A stretch of 6,326 nt of DNA, taken from Peptostreptococcaceae bacterium. Lineage in GTDB: Bacteria > Bacillota > Clostridia > Peptostreptococcales > Peptostreptococcaceae. Position numbers and translations under genes: made by a program. The DNA lies in NCBI GenBank assembly GCA_017425305.1, contig JAFOOW010000001.1:1-6326 (forward strand), given 5' to 3'. The notes beneath the pieces are model-generated. The model ran no database searches. It was not told the origin of the DNA and saw nothing but the letters and a program-made list of their open reading frames with translations. This document shows, in pieces, positions 1-5,118 of the stretch. Within the stretch, counting starts at the first letter, position 1. Each line of letters begins with the position of its first letter.

Positions 1-186
1 ATTCTTTATATATTTAGCCAGGCTTTCTATGTAATTATCACTTGAATTTGTTATGTATTCATTATCTATACTTTTAAGGAATTTTATATTTCTATATCCT
101 AAAATCGAATCTATAATTCCTATTTTAGTAATTTTATCATCTAAATCTATAGATACCGTTCTTTTTATAAGATTATTGTTCAACAT
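1..186 (-). CDS. pilM: PilM-like pilus assembly protein, N-terminal fragment (gene continues past window edge)
   Basis: The reading frame is open from an ATG at 186-184 to the window edge, giving 62 codons without a stop. The ATG lies inside the end of the pilin gene (14-base overlap), and an AAAGGGG ribosome binding site (202-196) sits 9 bases upstream. The start VSIDLDDKITKIGI (residues 11-24) resembles the first beta strands of the actin-like ATPase fold of PilM, where family members usually read like IDIGSxxIKIV. In type IV pilus systems PilM is a cytoplasmic protein that binds the N-terminus of PilN and contacts PilB, connecting the motor to the membrane alignment complex. Position after pilB, pilC and a pilin fits this role. 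The usual glycine of the first phosphate loop appears to be Asp16 here, so nucleotide binding may be altered. Only the N-terminus is visible, so the assignment rests on a short weak match plus gene order; another pilus accessory protein is possible. Confidence 0.6.
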   Translation of the reverse strand, partial: MLNNNLIKRTVSIDLDDKITKIGIIDSILGYRNIKFLKSIDNEYITNSSDNYIESLAKYIKN

Positions 187-586
187 CTCCTTGTTCCCCT
201 TTTGTATCTGTATTAGTTTCTGTACTTTGTTTTTTATCTATATTTTTAGGATAAAATACTTTGTCATCAACATCTATTATTATATTGCCATCATTTACTT
301 TTAAATTAAATTTTTTATTTCCTGATATGCTCTGAACTATTGGGTTCGATTCTAAGTATCCCCACTCAACTAGCTTACTTATTTGTTCTGCTTCATCAGC
401 ACTTTTCCCATCATTAAGAGCTAATTTAACTGCAGTAGCAATATTACTTGCTGTTATATAATCTGAATTTTCCTTACTACTCTTACCTACATCTACATAT
501 TTTACAAGTGCAATACTAGACAATGCACCTAATATTGCTACTACCATTACTAATTCGATTAGTGTGAATCCTCTTCTTTTTTTCAT
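173..586 (-). CDS. pilA: Type IV prepilin (class III signal peptide)
   Basis: This 137-residue protein is a type IV pilin precursor, the subunit that is inserted in the membrane, trimmed by a prepilin peptidase and polymerised into a pilus. The class III signal is textbook: a short basic leader MKKRRG, then FTLIELVMVVAILGAL. Cleavage is predicted after Gly6, leaving Phe at mature position 1 and the conserved Glu at mature position 5 (precursor Glu11). Residues 7-29 form the hydrophobic helix, followed by an amphipathic helix to about residue 60 and a small globular part (60-115). There is no cysteine, so no disulphide D-region as in many Gram-negative pilins. The last 20 or so residues are hydrophilic and probably disordered. 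The ATG start at 586 has an excellent AAAGGAG site (601-595) at 8 bases. It lies 28 bases after pilC and overlaps the PilM-like gene. It may be a major or a minor pilin; the sequence alone does not decide. The peptidase is not in the window. Confidence 0.9.
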   Translation of the reverse strand: MKKRRGFTLIELVMVVAILGALSSIALVKYVDVGKSSKENSDYITASNIATAVKLALNDGKSADEAEQISKLVEWGYLESNPIVQSISGNKKFNLKVNDGNIIIDVDDKVFYPKNIDKKQSTETNTDTKGEQGDVEQ

Positions 587-614
587 ATAACTTACTCCTT
601 TTTATTAATAGTTT

Positions 615-1796
615 TTAAAATACTTTTATTGCATCAAACATAGGTGTCATCATAGATATAACAATTATACCTATAATAAGTCCCATAATAACTATAATCA
701 TAGGCTCAATTAGTTTAACTATTTTTTGTATTAAATTATCTACATTGCTTTCATAATTAACCATAATATTATATAAACATGTGTCAATATTACCTGTTTC
801 TTCTCCTGAAGATATCATTGATATAAAAACACTTGGGAATACCCCTGATTGCTCTAGCGATTCTGATATAGAGTAACCTTTTTCTAAAGCTTCTTTAGAT
901 ATAAATAGTTTTTTATACATGAATTTATTTGAAATTACATGAGATGATATTTCTAATGATTCAGTTATAATAATTCCACTTTTTATTAGTGTGTAAAATG
1001 ATCTACTAAATTTATTAACTTCTATTGCTTGTACAATATTTTTAATAGGTTTAATTTTAAATATACTTTTTTCTATAATTAGTTGTATTTCTTCATTTTT
1101 ATAAATGTATTTAAGTAAAAGTATATTAAATATAACTATAACTAATATTAGCTCAATTAAGTAAGTTCTTATGAACCTTGAACTTTCAATAAGTATCTTT
1201 GTAGTTAGTGGTATATTAATGTTATTTCCACTAAATATTAATTCAAATTTAGGAACTACATATACAATCATAAATAAAATCACAAAAAAAGTTACTGCCA
1301 TTAATAATACTGGATATAACATAGCAGATTTTAGTTTCTGTTTAAATTCATGTTCTTTTTTATAGTAGTTAGATAGACTATAAAATATTTCATCTATATT
1401 ACCACTCATTTCACCTGCTTTTATCATGTTAATAAAAAATTTATTAAACATATTTGTTTTCTCAAATGATACAGCTATAGAGTTTCCTTCTTTCAAGTTG
1501 TAATCTATACTATCTAAAGTTGATTTGATTTTTGAATTGCAATTAGATTTTATATTATTTAATGATTTGGTTATTCCACAGCCTGATGAAATTAGCATTC
1601 CGAGTTGTTGACATAAATCAGACAAGTCTTTTTGTTTGATTTTTTGTTTATTTTTAAATTTACTTTCTTTTTTATTAATTATCTTTACTTCATTTTCTTT
1701 CTCATATTTTTCTACTTCATCTTCTGATCTAAATTCTAATTTTATCTTATGTCTTTTATTATTCTTATCATATACAACACAGTCATATATAGCCAA
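615..1796 (-). CDS. pilC: Type IV pilus inner-membrane platform protein PilC (GspF family)
   Basis: PilC is the polytopic membrane platform that PilB acts on to push pilins from the membrane into the pilus. The 393-residue length fits the family (about 400). After a short charged N-terminal domain (1-55) there are two T2SSF (GspF) domains. The first (about 55-182) includes QLGMLISSGCGITKSL and the signature GEMSGN at 128-133, and ends in a membrane segment (158-182). The second (about 258-386) repeats the pattern with FYTLIKSGI and GEETGN at 331-336, and ends in a membrane segment (361-386). A third membrane segment spans about 211-231, giving the usual three. The start is TTG at 1796-1794: the codon directly upstream in frame is TGA, so no earlier start is possible, and GAGGTGA (1807-1801) lies 4 bases away. 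It follows pilB by 14 bases and precedes the pilin by 28. ComGB of competence pili is the main alternative, but the PilB length and the PilM-like neighbour favour PilC. Confidence 0.92.
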   Translation of the reverse strand: MAIYDCVVYDKNNKRHKIKLEFRSEDEVEKYEKENEVKIINKKESKFKNKQKIKQKDLSDLCQQLGMLISSGCGITKSLNNIKSNCNSKIKSTLDSIDYNLKEGNSIAVSFEKTNMFNKFFINMIKAGEMSGNIDEIFYSLSNYYKKEHEFKQKLKSAMLYPVLLMAVTFFVILFMIVYVVPKFELIFSGNNINIPLTTKILIESSRFIRTYLIELILVIVIFNILLLKYIYKNEEIQLIIEKSIFKIKPIKNIVQAIEVNKFSRSFYTLIKSGIIITESLEISSHVISNKFMYKKLFISKEALEKGYSISESLEQSGVFPSVFISMISSGEETGNIDTCLYNIMVNYESNVDNLIQKIVKLIEPMIIVIMGLIIGIIVISMMTPMFDAIKVF

Positions 1797-1800
1797 TCAC

Positions 1801-1807
1801 TCACCTC
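1801..1807 (-). promoter_or_regulatory. Ribosome binding site that fixes the TTG start of pilC
   Basis: The minus strand reads GAGGTGA here, complementary to the 16S rRNA 3' end, 4 bases before the TTG at 1796. It lies wholly in the 14-base gap between the pilB stop (1813-1811) and pilC. With an in-frame TGA immediately before the TTG, this site leaves TTG as the only sensible start. Confidence 0.75.
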
Positions 1808-1810
1808 TAA

Positions 1811-3202
1811 TCAATTTATATTATCCATAAACATACATTCCTTTAATGTTGTAATTCCATTCTTTAATAAGTATGAACAACTATCTTGAAAACTAATCAT
1901 TCCATTTAACTTTCCTAAGTTATAAATTTCATCAGATAATTCACTGTCAATTATTGAATGTTTTATACGCTTATTAATTTCTAAAATTTCATATACAGCT
2001 ATACGCCCTTTATATCCACTATAATTACATTTACTACATCCTTGTTCTATTTTTATGGTTTTTAACTTTAATTTTTTATATGTATTTTCATCTAATTCTT
2101 CTTCTATACTACAATGTCCACATACTTTCCTTACTAATTTTTGTGAAATAACACCTTTTAAAACTGATGAAATTAAATACCTAGGTACACCCATATCAAC
2201 TAATCTACTTATAGATTCTACAGAATTATTGGTATGCATAGTACTTATAACAAGATGTCCTGTTGATGCTGCCCTTATTGCAATCTGCGCTGTTTCTTTA
2301 TCTCTTATTTCACCTATCATTATAATATCTGGATCTTGTCTTAATATTGACTTCAACCCAGTAGCAAAATCTAGTCCATATTTATAATTAACTTGAATCT
2401 GATTTATGCCTTCTATCTTATACTCTACTGGATCTTCTATAGTAACTATGTTTTTATCTATATTTTTAAAATCATTTAAAATAGAATATAGTGTAGTAGT
2501 TTTCCCACTACCCGTTGGACCAGTTACAATTATTAAACCACTCATATCAGAAGTCATACTTTTTATCTTATTTATAGCTTCATCTGAAAAACCAATCTCG
2601 TATTTAGATTTAAAAAATGTATTTCTATTTAGTATACGTATAACTATTTTTTCTCCATATACAGTTGGTATCGTCGATATCCTTAAGTCAACTATATTAT
2701 TATCTATATCTTTATCAATTCTTCCATCCTGAGGTAATCTTTTTTCTGCTATATTCATTCCTGCAAGTAATTTTATTAATGTAGATAACTGTGAATGTAG
2801 TTCTATATTATATGTATTTATTTCTTTTAAGCTTCCATCTACCCTCATTCTTATTTTCAATAACTTTTCAAAAGGCTCTATATGTATATCACTAGCATTT
2901 AGTAAAACTGCTTTTTGTAAAATATTTTCTAGTATATCCTTTGAAAAATCTGATTCTATAGATTGATTTTTTGAATAATATTTTTCTATACTTCTACTTA
3001 TCTCATCTTCTTTCATAGTTTTAAATATTATATTTTTACCTGTTGCTAATCTGAAATCTTCTAATGCGTATAAATTATCTTTACTTATTGCTACTTCTAA
3101 ATCATTTCCTTTAATATCGATAGGTATTGCATTATATTTTCTAGCTAGTTTTCCATTTACCATTGATAAAGCTTCATTATTTACATATAAAATACTATAC
3201 AC
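1811..3202 (-). CDS. pilB: Type IV pilus assembly ATPase PilB (short N-terminus)
   Basis: PilB is the cytoplasmic hexameric ATPase (GspE/PulE family) that powers pilus extension through PilC. Visible parts: a T2SSE N-terminal domain (about 10-76, with LARKYNAIPI and IEKYY); the N2 domain with ASDIHIEP (103-110) and RMRVDGSL (118-125); Walker A GPTGSGKT (228-235); the Asp box TIEDPVE (254-260); Walker B with the catalytic glutamate region DPDIIMIGEIRD (290-301, Glu298); the His box around HLVISTMHT (316-324); and a zinc-type tetracysteine motif C361/C364 and C389/C392. The Cys motif and N-terminal domain mark it as an extension ATPase, not PilT. At 463 residues it is shorter than typical PilB (about 550-570) because the N-terminal part preceding the T2SSE_N domain is absent. 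The start is taken as GTG at 3202; the best Shine-Dalgarno match overlaps that codon, so the exact start is uncertain by a few residues. It is the first gene of the pilus operon. Confidence 0.93.
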   Translation of the reverse strand: MYSILYVNNEALSMVNGKLARKYNAIPIDIKGNDLEVAISKDNLYALEDFRLATGKNIIFKTMKEDEISRSIEKYYSKNQSIESDFSKDILENILQKAVLLNASDIHIEPFEKLLKIRMRVDGSLKEINTYNIELHSQLSTLIKLLAGMNIAEKRLPQDGRIDKDIDNNIVDLRISTIPTVYGEKIVIRILNRNTFFKSKYEIGFSDEAINKIKSMTSDMSGLIIVTGPTGSGKTTTLYSILNDFKNIDKNIVTIEDPVEYKIEGINQIQVNYKYGLDFATGLKSILRQDPDIIMIGEIRDKETAQIAIRAASTGHLVISTMHTNNSVESISRLVDMGVPRYLISSVLKGVISQKLVRKVCGHCSIEEELDENTYKKLKLKTIKIEQGCSKCNYSGYKGRIAVYEILEINKRIKHSIIDSELSDEIYNLGKLNGMISFQDSCSYLLKNGITTLKECMFMDNIN

Positions 3203-3209
3203 CTCTTCT
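3203..3209 (-). promoter_or_regulatory. Unusual ribosome binding site abutting the pilB start
   Basis: The minus strand reads AGAAGAG directly followed by GTG. The strongest match to the 16S tail is GAGGTG, which includes the proposed GTG start itself, leaving no normal spacing. Using GTG relies on the weaker upstream AGAAG part. An in-frame ATT at 3193-3191 would have 6-base spacing to GAGGTG but is a very rare start codon; the next in-frame ATG is codon 14, too far from the site. Confidence 0.45.
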
Positions 3210-3222
3210 ATAAATTATTTTT

Positions 3223-3249
3223 ATTATATTCTTACTTTTAAATTATCAA
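3223..3249 (-). promoter_or_regulatory. Probable housekeeping promoter of the pilus operon
   Basis: On the minus strand there is a TTGATA -35 box (3249-3244) and a perfect TATAAT -10 box (3228-3223). The spacing is 15 bases, shorter than the ideal 17; TAATAA two bases on would give 17. Transcription would begin near 3216, leaving a leader of only about 14 bases before pilB. It lies just past the terminator of the upstream ATPase gene, as expected for an independent unit. In such AT-rich DNA chance matches are common. Confidence 0.45.
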
Positions 3250-3275
3250 CATAAATAATATTTTAATACATAAAA

Positions 3276-3299
3276 CAAAAGAGCCTAATGGCTCTTTTG
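3276..3299 (-). terminator. Intrinsic terminator after the twin P-loop ATPase gene
   Basis: A perfect 10-base-pair stem, CAAAAGAGCC paired with GGCTCTTTTG, closes a 4-base loop. In the minus direction it is followed by TTTTATG, continuing the T-rich right arm. It begins 18 bases beyond the TAA stop at 3320-3318 and separates that gene from pilB. The plus-strand reading lacks a T-run after the stem, so it serves the minus strand mainly. Confidence 0.85.
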
Positions 3300-3317
3300 A
3301 TAAATCAGTATTATATA

Positions 3318-4394
3318 TTAGCGATAAGATAATATTCTTTCAATAACTAAATCTTTCATCTTATTGACTTCTTCAAAATTCATGTTAGGAATATAGAATT
3401 GCTCTAGTTTATCATGTTCTTCCTTAGCTTTTTTTATGTTTAATAAACCATGGTTAACTAAGTCATCTAAAACTTTTTGGTTATGATCTAATTCATGTTT
3501 ATAATGTAACTGCTTATTAATATCCATATACTCATTTAAATTTATAGATTTTACATTGTTATCTTTAAACAACTTACTAGTTGTAATTGCTATACTTAAA
3601 TCTCTAATTACTATTGTTTCTATTTTTTCTGGTAATAATGGAGCATGTAAAATCTCTACATCTAAGCCTTTTTCTATAGCTTTGTTAGCTATCCTATTTA
3701 ACATAGTTGATTTACCTGTTCCTAATGCACCATCTAAATAATATACTTTATCTATATCTTTTAGTACTGTATCTGTAAACTCTACATGTCCTATAGGTGA
3801 TAGTGCACTTCCAAAACAATGTTTAACATCATTATTTCTATTGCTAGATTCAACTGATTTGAATATTTCATCTATAAGGTTAGCTGTTATTAAATTTACT
3901 TCTCCAAAATTCATACTATCCTTATTTTTAGCTTGTATATCATAAGCTATAGGTGCAGCAGCTTCAAAGTAATTAAATCCAACCTTAAAAAATCTACCTA
4001 CCTCTTTACTACATTCCATTATTTCCTTTTTATTTTTTTCTATATTACTTCTATTCCAAAACTTACCTAAATCTAATATTTCATCTATTACTCCTGGGTT
4101 TTTAGGGTCTACTATATGTGGAGCTGTTGCATCTAACATAACAACACCTAATTGTTTTATAACTATTGCATCTAAAGAATCTGGATCAGATGAACATGGA
4201 TATAAGTCTACATCATATCCTCTACTTAACATTTCTTTTGCTACCTTTTTCATAAGAGATGATTTTCCTACACCTGGTCCACCTTTCATACAAAACATAA
4301 GTTTTACATCCTTAGGTGCTATATAATCAAAAAAAGACTTAAATCCCTTAGATGTATTTCCTCCAGGAAATCTTTTTATCATTTTACCTTCCAT
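3318..4394 (-). CDS. Uncharacterised twin P-loop ATPase (PRK06851-like)
   Basis: This 358-residue protein has two P-loop NTPase domains. The first Walker A is GGPGVGKSS (38-46) and the second GALGTGKST (222-230). Residues 38-82 and 222-266 align without gaps, with 14 of 45 identical by eye, showing an internal duplication; both copies end in an IVI-x2-L strand (77-82 and 261-266). The C-terminus (about 290-358) is charged and helical, with several histidines. There is no signal peptide or membrane segment, so it should be cytoplasmic. I recognise it as like the conserved Firmicutes family PRK06851, often labelled ATPase or nucleotide kinase; I know of no established function. The frame is open to a TTG at 4418, but GGAGGT (4409-4404) lies downstream of that codon and 9 bases before the ATG at 4394, so the ATG is the start. 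It appears to be transcribed alone, with terminators on both sides. Nothing in the sequence links it functionally to the pilus genes. Confidence 0.85.
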   Translation of the reverse strand: MEGKMIKRFPGGNTSKGFKSFFDYIAPKDVKLMFCMKGGPGVGKSSLMKKVAKEMLSRGYDVDLYPCSSDPDSLDAIVIKQLGVVMLDATAPHIVDPKNPGVIDEILDLGKFWNRSNIEKNKKEIMECSKEVGRFFKVGFNYFEAAAPIAYDIQAKNKDSMNFGEVNLITANLIDEIFKSVESSNRNNDVKHCFGSALSPIGHVEFTDTVLKDIDKVYYLDGALGTGKSTMLNRIANKAIEKGLDVEILHAPLLPEKIETIVIRDLSIAITTSKLFKDNNVKSINLNEYMDINKQLHYKHELDHNQKVLDDLVNHGLLNIKKAKEEHDKLEQFYIPNMNFEEVNKMKDLVIERILSYR

Positions 4395-4403
4395 AACATC
4401 ACT

Positions 4404-4409
4404 ACCTCC
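4404..4409 (-). promoter_or_regulatory. Ribosome binding site that sets the ATPase start
   Basis: The minus strand reads GGAGGT, a near-perfect Shine-Dalgarno sequence, 9 bases before the in-frame ATG at 4394-4392. The longer possible start (TTG at 4418) is upstream of this site and has no comparable site of its own. Another ATG at 4399-4397 is out of frame. Confidence 0.8.
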
Positions 4410-4441
4410 AATAATCAATTTGTACCTGTTTATATGGTATT

Positions 4442-4470
4442 AAATTATTAAGGTATTTGTGTTTGTCCAA
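4442..4470 (-). promoter_or_regulatory. Possible promoter for the twin P-loop ATPase
   Basis: On the minus strand, TTGGAC (4470-4465) and TAATTT (4447-4442) are separated by 17 bases, resembling a weak housekeeping promoter. It overlaps the T-tract of the engB terminator. The gene needs some promoter here because it follows a strong terminator, but the boxes are only partial matches. Confidence 0.3.
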
Positions 4471-4472
4471 AA

Positions 4473-4502
4473 AAATAACCCACTTTAAAAAGTGAGTTAT
4501 TT
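4473..4502 (-). terminator. Intrinsic terminator of the lon-engB unit
   Basis: A long hairpin starts 4 bases after the engB stop. Thirteen base pairs (4473-4485 with 4490-4502) enclose a 4-base loop, and the minus strand then reads a run of seven Ts. One pair is G-U in the minus-strand RNA but would be an A-C mismatch in the plus-strand RNA, so the structure is built for minus-strand transcripts. Confidence 0.88.
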
Positions 4503-4506
4503 CTTA

Positions 4507-5118
4507 TTAATCAACTGTTATTTCATATCCTTTATCATTATATTGATGAATTAATTCTGCCCATAATTCTTCAACACCAGTCTTCTTTAAAGATGATATA
4601 GGTATTATTTTTTCATCTTTTTCTAAACCTAATTTTTTTCTTATTATACTAAAATGCTTTTGATATTGTCCTCTAGATATTTTATCTGCCTTAGTAGCAA
4701 CTACTACACAGTCATATCCATAATGCTTTATCCAATCATACATCATTTTATCATCATTAGTAGGTTCATGTCTTATATCTACAAGTAAGCAAATAGCACA
4801 AAGCTCTTCTCTATCTTGAAGATATCTTTCCATTATTACTCCCCACTTTTCTTTTTCTGATTTAGATATTTTAGCATATCCATACCCAGGAAGATCTGTG
4901 AAGTAAAATTCATTATTTATTAAATAGAAGTTTATAGTTCTTGTTTTACCAGGTGTTTGACTCGTTCTAGCAAAGTTCCTTCTATTTAATAGAGTATTTA
5001 CTGTAGATGATTTACCAACATTAGATCTACCAACTAAAGCTATTTCTGGTATTCCTTCTGCTGGATATTGGCTTCTATTTATAGCACTCATTGTAATTTC
5101 TGCACTTCTGATTTTCAT
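4507..5118 (-). CDS. engB: Ribosome biogenesis GTP-binding protein EngB (YsxC/YihA)
   Basis: EngB is a small essential GTPase, known in Bacillus subtilis as YsxC, that acts in late assembly of the large ribosomal subunit. The 203-residue length is normal. All G motifs are visible: G1 GRSNVGKS (30-37), the switch I region TPGKTRT (55-61), G3 DLPGYG (75-80), G4 TKAD (142-145) and G5 around ISSLKK (174-179). The ATG at 5118 overlaps the lon stop codon by one base (TAATG), and a GGTGA site in the last lon codons precedes it, which suggests translational coupling. lon followed by engB is a classic Firmicutes pair (lonA-ysxC in B. subtilis). The gene ends at the terminator just downstream. Nothing unusual is seen. 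Confidence 0.97.
   Translation of the reverse strand: MKIRSAEITMSAINRSQYPAEGIPEIALVGRSNVGKSSTVNTLLNRRNFARTSQTPGKTRTINFYLINNEFYFTDLPGYGYAKISKSEKEKWGVIMERYLQDREELCAICLLVDIRHEPTNDDKMMYDWIKHYGYDCVVVATKADKISRGQYQKHFSIIRKKLGLEKDEKIIPISSLKKTGVEELWAELIHQYNDKGYEITVD

Noticed and set aside
53..304. Plus-strand open frame of 83 codons
   Set aside because: It is the antisense shadow of the pilin gene and the PilM-like start, rich in Ile, Phe and Tyr as expected from AT-rich DNA read backwards, with no recognisable domain.
2055..2732. Two plus-strand open frames of about 110 codons opposite pilB
   Set aside because: Both lie wholly inside the strongly supported pilB coding sequence and show no domain; they mirror its conserved motifs in reverse.
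173..3202. Competence pseudopilus operon (comGA-comGB-comGC) as an alternative to pilB-pilC-pilin
   Set aside because: The ATPase has an N-terminal T2SSE domain and is longer than ComGA, the platform is longer than ComGB, the pilin lacks the ComGC cysteines, and the next gene is PilM-like, which com operons do not have.
4395..4472. Operator or riboswitch in the leader of the twin P-loop ATPase
   Set aside because: I looked for inverted repeats and structured motifs and saw only scattered TTAATA-like repeats typical of AT-rich DNA; nothing strong enough to name.
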